The notes: a model not told the origin generated them from the sequence alone. A stretch of DNA of 48,327 nt from Gryganskiella cystojenkinii (GCA_015852425.1 JAAAIG010000182.1:1-48327); one strand, 5' to 3'; counted from the stretch's first letter, positions 12,554-25,107 are shown. Numbers and translations: made by a program.

Positions 12554-14466
12554 ATGCTCAGATCTACAATGACCGTCCTCGCCAAGTCCACCGCCGAGCT
12601 CTCCACTGAGTCAGTTCGTTCTCTCTATGAGAAGCTCTGCGTCCGCCTGAAGGAAATTAACCACCTCCAGGGTATCGCCGGTATCCTCCAGTGGGACCAG
12701 GAGGTCATGATGCCCGTCAAGGCCGCCGATAGCCGCGCTGAGCAGGTAAAGCAATGCTTCCAATGAAATGGAAACGATCTTTGCTACATATGAGACAAAA
12801 CAAGAAAAAAAATGAAAAAGTCGTTTACGAACTCTCTTCTTCCTCTTTTACTTCGCTGCCCCCCATGTTCGGAACCTTTCAATAGTTGAGTGTGTTCGCC
12901 GGTATGGCTCATGAGCTTGAGACCTCCCCCATCCTTGGATCCATCCTTCAGGAGCTCGAGGACCGTCAAAAGTCCCAGGACCTTTCCTCTGAATTAAATG
13001 CGTATGAGCTCGCCAATATTCGTCTCTCCCGCAAAACCTACAAGGAGGAGACCGTCTATCCTATCGAGCTCGTCAAGGCCTCCGCGGCCTTGCAGTCGAA
13101 GGCTTCCCATGCCTGGATCGAGGCACGCAAGGAGTCCAACTATGCGAAGTTTGCCCCCTATCTCCAGGATCAGATCGATATGCTTCGCAAGAAGGTCGCC
13201 TACTGCATGGAGGCAGGACTCTGTGAGGAGACCCGCAGGATTAACGAGAAGGCCCGTGCCAGTCTCGGTCTCAAAGATGGCGAGGAATGCTACAAGGGTT
13301 ACTACCAAGCCCTTCTTGACAAATACGAGCCTGGTTTCAAGGAGGAGCGTCTCCAGGCCCTTTTTGGTGATCTGAAGAAGAACCTTGTCCCCTTGATCGC
13401 CAAGATCACGGAAAAGAACTTCCAGCACGATAACAGCGCCATCAAGGGTGATTTCGATGTCAAGAAGCAGACCGAGTTCTCTCATCGTTTGTCCAAGGAT
13501 ATCGGTTTCGATACCGAGTGCGGTCGTCTTGATGTCTCGACTCACCCCTTCACCGGTGGTGCTCACCCTACCGACGTCCGTATGACCACCCGTTACACCA
13601 TCAATGACCTTCAGGAGGGTATCACCGGTACCGTTCACGAGACAGGGCACTCTCTTTATGAGCAGGGTCGTAGCAAGGAGTACCGTGACCTTCCCGTCTC
13701 CCAGGCCTTGTCCCTTGGAATCCACGAGTCCCAGTCTTTGTTGTGGTAAGTGCTAACATATTTACGTCTGTGGATCCTTCCGCTCTGTTTGATAGTTTTC
13801 GAAAGAGTCTAAACCTGACAGCAAACTTTTAAAATCACTTGCTGGTCGAATAGGGAGCGCATGGTCGGTTTGGGCAAGCCTTTCTGGACTCACTCCTTGC
13901 CCTTGTTGAAGGAAACCTTCCCCGAGGTCGAGCGTATCCAGGGTGTCTCTGTCGAGCAGTTTTACAACGCCTTCAACCGTGTCGAGTCTGGTTTCATCCG
14001 TATTGAAGCCGATGAAGTCACATACCCTCTCCACATTGTTCTCCGCTATGAGATCGAGAAGGCCCTGGTCGAAGGCGATATCACCGTCGCTGAGGTCCCT
14101 GCTCTCTGGAATGCCAAGATGAAGGAGTACCTCGGCAAGGATGTCAAGGAGGATCGCGTCGGCTGCTTGCAGGATACCCACTGGGCTTTTGGCTTGATTG
14201 GATATTTCCCTACTTATACTCTCGGATCCATCTACGCGGTCCAGATCTATACTGCTGCCAAGGAGGCGAACCCCAACTTGGAGGAGCATCTCGCTAAGGG
14301 AGAGTTCCACGTCTTGAAGAAGTGGTTGAACGAAAACATTCACCAGCAGGGCTCCGTCCTCGAGTCTGGTGATGAGTTGATCAAGGGTCTGACTGGCAAG
14401 CCCTTGGATGCCTCGCTCTACGTCGAGTACTTGACCGAGAAGTACACCAAGATCTACGACTTGTAA
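12554..14466 (+). CDS. M32 family (carboxypeptidase Taq-type) metallocarboxypeptidase
   Basis: Three exons, 12554-12745, 12886-13745 and 13854-14466, give 554 aa from the first ATG or 549 aa from the in-frame ATG at 12569. M32 signatures are clear: HPFTGG and DVRMTTRY before the zinc site, HETGH at 315-319 (His315 and His319 bind zinc, Glu316 is catalytic), then HESQSLLWE with Glu345 as third zinc ligand. The length fits the family's usual 500 residues plus a short N-terminal extension. The enzyme should remove C-terminal amino acids from peptides; no signal peptide is evident, so it is probably cytosolic. M32 enzymes are best known from bacteria, archaea and trypanosomatids. The gene uses strongly biased, C-ending codons, suggesting high expression. 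Typical introns show it is fully adapted to this genome. Confidence 0.9.
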
Positions 14467-14602
14467 AACAATACAAAAAAAAAAGATAGGACGAGAGGGG
14501 GTGATCGCAAATCTGTAGTCTCCGTTATTCCTCTTTTCTGTTTCACAGCCGCTATGTCTTTCAACAAAAGCGGTTTGCAATCAGACATGTAAATAGCAGA
14601 AA

Positions 14603-14608
14603 AATAAA
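14603..14608 (+). terminator. Putative poly(A) signal AATAAA for the M32 gene
   Basis: An exact AATAAA lies about 137 nt downstream of the M32 peptidase stop codon, in A-rich sequence. Distance is plausible for a fungal 3'UTR. Confidence 0.35.
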
Positions 14609-14944
14609 AAACATGATTAAAAAACCAATCTACGAGCGCTTTTGGATGCTCCATGCCGATTGAGATAACTCGAAACTGTTGGTTAGAAAGGAAATGGAAT
14701 GGTTAAAGTGTAAACGTGTCAGCGTTAATTTCACCCATCCATCGATGCAATCCAAGATCGCAATCACAACGTGGTTATTTGATTTCCTCTTTCTCTCACG
14801 CGTCAAAAGGCTGGTTGGTTCCATGAGAACCGTCTAAAGTTACACGGGAAAGGGAAAGTTACACCAGATTTGCATGAGAGCTAAAATTTGGTGGCAAAAA
14901 AAAATTGACCCGAAAATCATCTGGACCAAAACACAGACTACAAC

Positions 14945-15056
14945 GCGCAAAGTAGCTCAGTCGATTGGTACGGCCTCGAACATCAATCCCTCCTTAACGG
15001 CTCGAGGCTACATGGTTTTGGGCGGTTCTCCCAGCTGATCCTGTGACTGTGTGCGC
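14945..15056 (+). other. Weak tRNA-like fragment
   Basis: TAGCTCAGTCG at 14953-14963 matches a tRNA A box. GCGCAAA at 14945-14951 could pair six of seven bases with TGTGCGC at 15050-15056, which is followed by CACCA. There is no recognisable B box or T arm between them, and the D stem is poor. It may be a decayed tRNA or tRNA-derived element, or coincidence. Confidence 0.12.
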
Positions 15057-16525
15057 CACCAATTTGAACGAACAAATTCCATGCAGCTTTGAAGTTCTCC
15101 TGAGCACAAAAGTCCTTGAGACCATGGCAATCGAATGAACTCTTTTACTTTGAGATTGATGATTTTGACTCAAATAATTTTCCGTTCACTTTAATCCATT
15201 TTGCCATCCCCTCCCACCTTTTACTACAAAAAATATCGCATACAAACTCCGTGCAGCTATGGACCCTTGCCAAAAAATGAAAAGAGCTTCTTTCTCGCAA
15301 GCGATTGGTTCCAGACACTACCCGAGTTCACCAGAATCGTACGCACTAGTCATTGCCATTAGGATTTCACCTGACGCTGTGCGTCTCGTGATACTTCCAT
15401 CCGCCCACACTGACGATAAGGTGCGCCACCATCGTGGATTTTGGCTTTTCTTGTTGTCAACAGGTATCTTCCAACATTTTGACTTTTCATGTTTGTATTG
15501 TTTGCATGGGATATTCACTGCACTGGCTCAGGCGGTGGATCCGAATATTATGGGGTTCTCTTTCATTCTTTCATGTCATAACCCGTTCTCCAGGCTCCTA
15601 TTAATCCCGTATCATCGAGAAGAGGACGTTCGATAAAAGTGCATGAATAGACTTCGATGGTCCTTTCATAAATAAATTGCCAGTAAGATACAATATCAAA
15701 GCTTTTGCGTGATAGAAGCGTCTTCTCTTTGCTCCTATGCCCTTCCTTGGCTGTAAAAAAAAACTAGAGCTGCATGCTGGATTTGTCACTGGTGCCGTCA
15801 TGGGCATAGTCACTCAGACCACTTTCTGATCGTAAAGAACCAAAGCGATCGAGAAGTAAAAAGCGGATAAAACACAAACACGTGGTCGGTCATCGCGCTC
15901 AGATCCGGTGAAAGATTGCCTAGGAAACAGAAAAAAAGAAAGGGCAGGGTAACGATTCAAGAGTTTCGATAAATGAAAATAAGAAAACAAAGAAAGTGGC
16001 GACGAGCGATGAGGGAACGTGAACATGAAAGACTTGCCTTTGATACCTTCTATTGTCTTGTCTTAGTTTTCATTCGTCGTCCGTACGCAGACGCCGCGGT
16101 CCTTCTACCCAGCGGAGCGCGCAGCTCATTTGTCCGAGAGTATAACTACTCAACAAGAGCATGACAACACGAAAACAAGGCTGAAGAGGGAAAAAGAAAA
16201 AAAAAAACGTCGCTTGTTTTGGCATCTCTCCTTCTCTCTCTGTTGTCATCTCTTGTTCATTACAGCATCACTCATTTTTTTTGCATTCCATTACTATTTT
16301 CTCTTCTTTTTGATTCGCTCTTCAGATCAAAACGTAGACATTCTCTACCCCTTGCCATTGAGACCCTTCCCTTGGTACCTGAGACCAACCAACAACCTTA
16401 TTCGCGAAAAAGACCGGAAAGTAACCAAAGAGGCAACTAAGGGTCCAACCTGCCATCTTATATATCCTCTCATTCAACCCAACTCCATTCATTCATTCCT
16501 TCATTACGGGTGCAAAAGCTCAATC

Positions 16526-19500
16526 ATGTCCTATTTCGCAAAGAGACCGAGACGATCCGTCCACGCCGACGACTCCTCGTCCTCGAGTGACCGGAGCGAG
16601 CAACGACCTTCGACAGACGAGGATGATCGCCCTCTCGACAACATGGATGATTTCGAAGGCCCCCTGGGCACACCGCGTCCCCGAAGAGAGAAAGCCGCAG
16701 CCTCCGTTGTAATTGAAGACCTGAGTGAACCTGACAGCACCAAAAACAATAATAAAAACGAAGAAGGCGACCGCAACCTTGCAGAAACAGAAAAAAATGA
16801 GCTGGATTCTCCCACTCGGGTCACTACAACAGGGGTTTTAGGTCGCTTTCGATCCCTAACCTCACGACTCCTCTCCGGTGGAGAGAGTCCCCCCATGGCC
16901 ACAACTGCGATACATCATCACCACTCCATCTCGATGCAAGGATTCAAGACCCATGTCCCGGTCGATATCGAAGAGCTGGAGTCGACCTATCGAATCCTTC
17001 CTCTTGCGATCGGCTGTATCATTCCTGTAAGTTCGAATGTAGGATGCGCGATTTGATTAGTCAAGCAAAACAGCGTTGACATCAATGCCTGTATAGTTCA
17101 TGGCAACTGAACATTTTCTTTTTACACCTTTGGACTTTACCTGTAATAGCTCTCGATCTTGATCAATGTGCCGTCCCTGACTTCGCCTTGGGTTGGTACT
17201 TCCGAGTAAGCGTTCTTTTTTGTTCGATTCAATCTGTAAGCAAAGATCCATCACTGATGCTCCATGCTACACCCAACTGACAAACTATATCTCGCTCCAT
17301 TTCCTTGCTTCCTCCTCTGATCCCTTTAAAAAAATCAGGTACGATCCTGCAACAAATCTTTGGAGTGATCCAAAGGAAATATCTGTTCCATCTTGGATGA
17401 ATGGCATGGTTATCGGGGCGCTCGTCATGGCCGTCGTTTGTAATATGTGTGTACTATCCCGCTTCCTGGAGAGGCATATCTGGCACAGTGTCGTGTTTAG
17501 TCTGATCGCAGCAACGCTTCAAGGTAAGAACTGGAGGGAGAATGAGTTGAATAACGCCGCTGTTATATAGGCCAATACCTCATTCTTATTATTCTATCTC
17601 TTTGAATCACTCTCTGTGTAGACGTCCTCTCTATTGGTGCGGTGGTCCCATTCTGTCTAAAATACCCACATTCGGAGGGGTTTGTCTATTTGGAGGGATT
17701 CTGGACCATGGTCGCCTCCATGATTTTCTCCTTGTCCGCAACGGTGATGATGTCGATTGACATCTACAGGACACCTCACTTTCGGCTCCATGGCTCCGGT
17801 GTTACCCATAAGCAACGGATCCTGATCGCTGAGGCCATGTCCCTTTGTTTCTACCTTGCCATAGGGGCACTGGTCTTTATCTGGCTCGAGAAATGGTCAT
17901 TCGTCGAGTCGTTGTAAGTTGATTTGTCTGTGTGTGAGTGTGCGAGAGAGAGAGTCCACCCATTTATTATGCATGCCTCGTCTCAAGGGATGGGAACAAT
18001 CAAACTCATCGTCTAGTTTTACTTCACAACTGCTGAAGGTTCTTCGTCATGGTCACGATCACTACTATTGGATTTGGTAACACCGTGCCAAGGACTTCGG
18101 CAGGCCAAACGTTTGTAATCTTTTACGCCGCAGGGGGCATTGTTCTTTTCGGTAATTCTCATTCCTGCACTGTAATCATCAATTTTTTATGAATGCCTAA
18201 GGAGTGCACACAGACAGTTATCCTGACTGTTCATCTTTTCACTGTTCCCCTTCGAGTAAGCTATGGCAGTGAATGCAATCCGATACGTAATCCTCGAGGA
18301 CCTACATCGCCAGTTTGCCCTCAGGGCCAAGGAGCGTAAAGCCAAGAAGGATGCTCGAAGACGTCAAAGGAGAGAGGAGCGGATTCGTGAAAAGGAGCGA
18401 CGAAAACGTGTACAAGAGACATTGCAACAACTAGCGCTCATTGACGGAAGCTCAATCATGGATCCCAATCAAAACAGCCGATCCCATCACTTTACAATAT
18501 TGCAAAAGCATTTCACTCTCCCTGGGACTGCAAAACGCGTGTCAGGGCTCTTCTTTTCTCACGGTGCCGGCGGTCACAACAACAGCATCAGCAGTGGCAA
18601 CAATAACAATAATGCCGCTGATGAGACGTCAGAATCCATGTCGGGCGAGTTTTCGGACTCCACCCTGGCCAACAGCTCAGGTACAGGAGCACACAGGAAA
18701 AAAGATCATCTCTTGATCGAGATGCTGCAACAGCAACCGTTGGAGGCCGGAGACCGCTCGCCGAGTAGCCATGGTAACTCTGCGCGTGAGCTTGGCGAGG
18801 AGACTGATCGGGAGCAGGTACAGTCGGGACCTCCAGGCAAGGCCAAGGAATGTGCCGAGTCGTTTTCAAGTCGTCGTCGCTTCCGATCTCTTTTCCATCT
18901 TGTCTTTGGAGTGACCCGTTACTGTTACAGGGCTGCCGGTCATGCCTGTGGTTGGCGAGGCGCTGAGTGTTGTTCCAGGATCGCAGATGTGCAACCCACG
19001 GCTAAGGAGCAACGAGAGGCAGACAAAAAATTGGCCCATGAGGAGAGCATGGAAGAATACCGTCGACGACTTCGGTTCAGTTTCCTGATGTTTTTGAGTT
19101 TTTGGCTCATTGGTGCAGCAGTTTTTCACTCGATCGAGGGTTGGACTTTTGGCCAGGCCATGTATTTCAGTTTCGTGGCGTTTTCGACTATCGGTTACGG
19201 GGACCTCGTGCCGTTGACGCTTGCTGGACGATCCCTGTTTCTGGCATATTGTTTGGTTGGCATCGTGACTCTGACGTTTCTGGCTGCCCTAGTATCGGAA
19301 CTTCTTAGCAAGACCATGCGTCGACACGTCGTACAAACTCAGTTGCGCCGGAGCGAACGATTCATCGAGCATGGCGACAAGTTGGATCCTCAGTCGAATG
19401 ATCCGGACCTAGAACAGGGACAAGGAGATGGCGGTGATCCAGATGGTTTGAATGATGCTTCAAGTGATGACGGTCTTCAAGAAGAGCGTATGCGGACACT

Positions 19501-21013
19501 TCAAAACCTCATCTCACCTGCGGCCACTGAAGAGCAAGGCGATGGATCTCAAAAACGGACCTGTCAGGGCAGTCTTCGGAACCTTGTCCAGGTTTCACGC
19601 GACTTTGACACCCTATTGCAAAAGGTACTTGGACCGGACTATGGTGGAGAGGTCTCGACGAGTGATGCCTCCGGCACGTCGCCTGCTATTGCCGTGGAGT
19701 CGTCTTCAGAGAGTATTCTGGATTATCTGGAGAAAGGCGATGACGATGATTCCTCCTACCTGAGTCCTTCAATCTCAAGAGATGTCACTTCGACGAGCTC
19801 AATCCACAGGCACTCCAAGTTAACAGGACGGTCCTCACTGGATCTCCGATCAACAGGCACGTACCATGGGACCGGCCACTCGACTACTCCGAGCTCACAA
19901 TTTAGCATCACTGCTTGGCCAACCGCTGCTGCAGCTGCCATCAGTAAGACAGCTCCGACAAAGCCAGCCTCTCAACATCGACCTCACGACCACTTGCACC
20001 GTCCTTCTCAAGACGGGGCATCTTCGATAACTGCAACAGCTACAGTTGCTCAAGCGCATCGGCATAACGCCGATGGCACAGTGACAATCACTGCGGTCCA
20101 CTGGCAGCATCTGATAGAGTATTCAAAACAGTTTAGGATCCTTACGGATTCTTGTGATCAGACCCTACAACGGCTTCTGGCCTGGGAGGCGAACGAGAAG
20201 AGGATGTGTTTGAAGCGACGCCAGATCAAAGAGCGTCAACAGCGACTCTTGCGTGAGCGACGATTGAGGCTGTTTGAGCTCGGCGGTACCTACGGTGCGG
20301 TCGATGATGGAATCGAGGACGAAGAAGAGCTGGAAGAGTGGGAGGAAGAGGGTAGCAGCCATGAGGATGAGTTTGAGGACGAGGACGAGGAGAATGGAGG
20401 ACGAGGCATTTACAACGCCGATGTTCATGCTACTGCTGAGAATGGCGGGTCACTCGGGGATGATGCCTTGGACAAGACCAGGGAAGGAATAGCGGACGTT
20501 CTTCTGGGAACAGAGCGACCTCAGCTTTCTCTGCGGAGTGTCAGTCAACGATTGGTCAAATCGCCGAGTCCAGAGATTCTCCTGGGAACGCAAGTCGGAC
20601 GATCCGCTATTCCTTCCACGTTGACAGGCGTCGTCCAGCCTGGAGCAAGGGCTCTGGTATCAAGTAGGGGCCGATCCTTCCATCCACCTGCTAGCCACGA
20701 CATGTCTGCGGACGAGTCTTCCACCACTGCGGTATCGGTTACAGGAGGGTTATCTCCAACGTTGTCTCGAGAAGCCCGGCAAGCTCTTCAAGCTAGGGAA
20801 CTTGGAGCAGCAGCGAGAAGACGGTCCAGAAGCAGAACTCGTGCACAGCACCATCAACAACAACTTCATCACCAACTTCACAACCAACATGGCGGAAGTG
20901 GCAGTGGAAATGGAAGCAACCACGCGGGACCTCAGCGACCACCTCTGCATACCATCCATACGAATATAGTCCTCCCGTCAGGTTCCGAAGATACCCAGGA
21001 AGATGACGCGTAG
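16526..21013 (+). CDS. TOK1: TOK-type outward-rectifying K+ channel, large form
   Basis: Six exons: 16526-17026, 17150-17205, 17339-17523, 17622-17913, 18039-18151 and 18270-21013, about 1296 aa. Exons 1-4 encode a Ser/acidic N-terminus and then S1-S4 hydrophobic segments. Exons 4-5 encode S5, the first pore with TTIGFGN at 353-359, and S6. Exon 6 carries a long charged loop (about 383-665), S7, the second pore with STIGYGD at 688-694, and S8. Eight membrane segments with two pore loops define fungal TOK channels, which pass K+ out across the plasma membrane. Yeast TOK1 is 691 aa; the excess here is the S6-S7 loop and a roughly 590-residue Ser/Gln/Glu-rich tail. The first filter ends GFGN rather than G-Y/L/F-G-D. 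The last intron acceptor (GCAG at 18269) was chosen because it alone gives a continuous S6. Confidence 0.88.
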
Positions 21014-21091
21014 AGGATCAATAGATCAGTTTTTTTGTAGCATTTTCCTTTACATATACCGAAATAAGCATAATAATGGCATTGAAAATAT

Positions 21092-21097
21092 TTTATT
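21092..21097 (-). terminator. Putative poly(A) signal AATAAA for the coiled-coil gene
   Basis: TTTATT on the + strand reads AATAAA on the minus strand, about 97 nt past the stop codon of the minus-strand coiled-coil gene. Confidence 0.35.
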
Positions 21098-21193
21098 AGT
21101 TCAATATTGATGCTATTTACAACGGATGTCCAGGACACAACGGCGATACCTGTCCGCTTCACTTTCTTAACCCATGAATATTTTTTTCCCCTC

Positions 21194-24100
21194 CTAGTGC
21201 TGAGCCTGCTGCTGAGCCTGCTGCTGAGCCTGCTGCTGAGCCTGCTGGCTCTTATCCAAGAAAGCACCACTGTCCATGCGACCGCGAGTAACCTGAATGG
21301 TTTCGTTCATGACCGTGTGTCGGTTCTTGATCTCTTGTTCGAGTTGATCCAGCTTCTTAATCTCGGCATCAGAGTCATGCTTCATGCTCTTGCGGAGCTG
21401 AGCCAGCATGTCGGTCAACTCCTTGGTCGTGGTCATCTCTTGCTTCATTCGGGTCTCCAAGAGCAAGAAATCCTGTTGGAGCTTTGCATTCCGAGCCTTG
21501 ACATCGGCAATCTCGTGTTCAGTTTGAGCCTTCTCCTGTTGAACCTTGACCTTGTCTTGGTGCTCCTTGGCCAACTGAGCCTGGTTGGTGTGCTGCAGAT
21601 CCGAGATCTGGTTCTCGAGTTGGCTCTTGGCCTGTTGAGCCTTGGCTAACTGAGCCTCGTTCGCGTGCTGCAAGTCCGAAATCTGGTGCTCGAGCTGGTT
21701 CCTAGCCTGTTGGAACTGGCTTGTTTGAGCTTGGACGGTCTCTTGGATCTCGGATGCCCGATGCTTACGGTCCTGAGCAAGTTCTGTGCGGGCCTGTTGG
21801 ACCGCGGTGTTAAGACGACCGATCTCGTGGGTCTGCTCGGTCATTCTTTGCTGAATCTCGTTAATGATCTTTTCCTTCTCGTGCAAGAGTGCGGTCTCCT
21901 TATGGATCTCGTGGTTGAGCTCGTCAATCTTTTAAGGGCAATCAAAAATTAGAGGGGCTAAGTTAGTATAATACGCGTTTTTTCTTTGAAATCAAGCAGT
22001 CAAAAATAAAATAAAAATAATACCTTGGCTTGATCGTTCTTCTCGACACCGGCGAGCTGCTTCTTCAAAGCGCTAATCTGATCCTCCTTCGCCTTGACTT
22101 GATGACGGGCGTCCTTCTCGGCGTCTTTCATCTGATTTCTCAACTCGGCGACCAAGGCACGCATCTCCTCAATACGCTGAACACCATTCTCATGGTCCTT
22201 GTTGGACTTCTGCAAAACCTGCTGCAGGGTCGTCTCCTTCGACTTGAGCTCACCCTGAAGAGCATTCAAGCGATCTTCAAGCGAATTGATATCACCTTTC
22301 AAGCTCTTCGAGGTCTCCTTGGACTTGGCCTCCAACTCCTTGGCGGTCTTGTCCGCGGCCTTGAGTTCGTTCTCCTTGTGGGAGAGCTGGTCACGGAGAT
22401 CCTTGATTTGGATGGTCAACTTGTGAGAAGTGTTCGAAGCGTCAGACAGCTCCTTGAAGGCCTTCCTAGAGTCCTTCTGGAGTTGCTTAACCTCGCCCTC
22501 GAGATGGTCGGCCCTGGCTGCGTGCTGATTCATGTTTGCGATAACATTGTTAAGGTCAGCGGCATGCTTGTCCTTGGCAGCGATCGTGTTCTCCAACTGA
22601 CGGATCTCATCCGCGAGATGGTGGTTTTGATTCTGGGCGTGACCGAGGTTATCCTTCATTGATTTCTCGGTCGTCTTGAGCTCCGAGTTCTTGTCCTTCA
22701 ATTGTTGGCGCAACGCCAGGACCTCGATCTTTAAGGTACCGACGGTTGAGTTGATCTTGGCGTAATCGCTGTCGGCCTTCTCCTTGAGTTTCTGAGCCGC
22801 GACCTCCTTGGCGGCCATCTCGCCGAGTAAGATCTGGACCTCGCTTTGAAGAGAGTTGATACGGAGTCGATCGTTATGGGCCAAGTTCTCGTTCGAGTTT
22901 TGCAAGTTTCTGATCGCACTCTGCTTCTCATTCAAACGAGCCTGGAGGAGGTTGATCTCACCCTGGAGTTCCTGGGACTGGACTGAGCAGTTCTCATGTT
23001 CCATTAACGCGTTCTCGAGATCGGTCTCGTGCTTCTCATGCATGTTGACCTGATCACGGAGATCATGGACCTCAACCTCCAATGTCGCGGCGCGATCACG
23101 GAACGCACCGAGGTTATCGACGGCCTTCTGGGCTTTCTTCAAGTGATTTTCACTCTCGTTAATATCATGCTTCAGGGTCTTGACCTCGTTCGCCATCTGA
23201 CTGGCCTTGGTATGATCTTTGGTTAAGTCCTTGCTTAAATCCTTGTTCTCTTTCTCGAGTTCTTTCAGTGCGTGCTCACGCTCCAAAAGATGAGATCGAA
23301 GGGTCTTGAGTTGATGGGTAAGGGCCTCAACCTTGCTGTGTTCGCCCTCTAGGGCTTTGATCTCAGCATGGCATTCCTTGATCTCGGCCTGGCGATCGGT
23401 CAAGCCTTTCTTCATTGCAATCAACTCGTGGTTCAACTTTCGAGTCTCCTTGGATTGCAAGGTGGTGGTCTTTTCCAATCCCTGGACAGTCGATTGGGTC
23501 GCCTTGAGGGCATGTTCACGTTCGTGCAGGGTCTTGGTCAACTCTTGCACCTGATGAGCCAATTTCTCTCGCTGAGAGTTGGCATTTGCCAAATCCTTCT
23601 GCACCTTGTGGGACTGTTGTTCAGCATGCTCGTGCTCCTTCTTGTTCTCGGTCGTGAGCTGCTGGACCTGATGATGATACTTGCTCAAGGCGGCCTGTTT
23701 TTCCTTCAAGTGAGAGCGAAGATCACGGATCGTGATCTCGAGTTCGTGGACTTCCTTGGTCAACGTTTCTGTCTTGATCGTGGTCTGCTGTTGCACCTGA
23801 GCGGATTGAGATTCGGCCTTATGAAGGGCTAATTCCTTACTGTGGAGCAACTTTTGCAATTGGACCACATCTCCATCCAGGGAGAGGATCGCGTCACGAG
23901 CCTTGGCACGATCGAGCTGGGACTTTTGAGTGAGCAGATGAACTGTACCCTCATCCATGGTGTGGGGGCGGCCATGATGCTCAACAGCGCGCGACTTGCT
24001 TGTGGTTGTGGTCGTGGTCGTGACAGTGTCAGTTCCCTCGTAATGGCGAGTGGTGGCCTGTTGGCCGTGACCGACATTGGTGACAACGGTGGAGCCAACG

Positions 24101-25107
24101 CCATGGAGAGGAGTATGGGTCTTGGTTGTCTCGGTATGCACAGTCTTGCCGTGATCGGTCTTGCTGTTGGACGAGTGGGTCTTTGTGGCGGGCGCCGATT
24201 TGGCCATCTCGTGATGCTCTTCATGATGAGCAGGTTCCTTGTGAAGGCCTTCACGAAGATCATGACCACCAACGTTATGATGGGCGATTTCACGAAGATC
24301 ATGACCGGCAACGTTATGATGGTGGTCGCCCAAGTCATGACCAGAGTCTGCCGCTTCGTGATGAGCATGAGAAGTCGAGGCAGCGTTCGAGTGAACATTG
24401 CCCTTGTGCGCCTTGTGGGCAGTGGTAATAGCATGATGTTCCTCGTGATGGGTGGGGACAGAGTGATGACTGTCTCTCAAGTCATAACCAGCATCGGCAG
24501 CATGAGAGGTTGAGGCAGCGTTCGAGTGCGAGGTGGCCTTGTGGGCCTTGGCATGGTGCTCAGTCTCACTATCACCATAACGGATATGATGATGGTCGCG
24601 GCCGTCGGCTTCCTTGATATGATGGTCTTGACCATCGACAGAGTGTCTCTTCTTTGAGTGGTCAACATGGATGACAAGGGGCTTTTCGACTGGGGTCGCA
24701 TAAAACGCAGAGGACGAGTGGTGGGCGGTCTCCTTGGAGGTAGACGCGCGGCGGGCACGGGATTGAGGACCGGGAGCTGGGGCCTCAGCGTGGGCAGCCT
24801 CAGTGTGACCGGACTTGTGACCGGCAGCGAAGTCCTTGTACCAGATGTGATGGTGATCACGGCCATCTTGTTCGACAACGTGGTGATCCTTACCATCGAG
24901 GAGATGCTTTTTGTGGGCATCCTCAGTGTGGATAGGGATGGTTGAACCACCATCTTGTTTGGCGGTCTTGTTGGCCGTAGTATCGACGGACTTGCGACGT
25001 GAGGTACTCATCTTTTTTTCTTTGGTGGCAGCTGTTTGTTTCTTCTTTTCTGCGGCGGAGGTCGAGTGGCTTCCAGTGGACCGGTGGCTGCGAAGCGCGT
25101 AAACCAT
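21194..25107 (-). CDS. His-rich repeat and long coiled-coil protein, function unknown
   Basis: Two exons, 22024-25107 and 21194-21928, about 1272 aa; the single intron joins in phase 0. Residues 1-60 are basic and Ser/Thr-rich. About 60-330 is a His-rich region with repeated units: DGKDHHVVEQDGRDHHHI recurs as DGQDHHIKEADGRDHHHI, HSNAASTSHA recurs, and GHDL/RDHHH-like blocks follow. From about 380 to the end the sequence is continuous heptad-like coiled coil (E/K/Q/L-rich, almost no Pro). The C-terminus is an AQQQ repeat encoded by a 12-nt tandem repeat. The build suggests a structural filament, scaffold or tether, but I do not recognise a named family. The codon bias is strong, suggesting abundant expression. 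A second in-frame Met at residue 33 is an alternative start. Confidence 0.8.
21200..21247. repeat. 12-bp tandem repeat encoding Ala-Gln-Gln-Gln
   Basis: About four copies of the unit CTGCTGAGCCTG (+ strand) lie in the last coding 50 nt of the coiled-coil gene. They encode the C-terminal AQQQ repeat in frame, so expansion or contraction changes only tail length. Confidence 0.8.

Larger units (their letters stand above)
14467..16525. other. Long intergenic region without a convincing gene
   Basis: About 2 kb between the M32 peptidase and the K+ channel. The left end holds the M32 3'UTR with AATAAA at 14603. The right end (about 16200-16520) is pyrimidine-rich and is probably the channel gene's promoter and leader. 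A weak tRNA-like fragment sits at 14945-15056. Reading frames here, including one of 125 codons at 15259-15636, lack family motifs and have no gene-like codon bias. Confidence 0.5.

Noticed and set aside
15259..15636. 125-codon plus-strand reading frame in the gene desert
   Set aside because: No motif, no gene-like composition, and no splice or leader context; likely random.
18152..18268. Possible extra exon starting at the CAG before TTATCCTGAC in the TOK gene
   Set aside because: It changes frame relative to the following conserved coding sequence; the acceptor at 18269 gives a continuous S6 helix and correct phase.
21107..24513. Several long plus-strand frames rich in Leu across the coiled-coil gene
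   Set aside because: They are antisense shadows of Glu/Lys/Gln-rich codons of the minus-strand gene.
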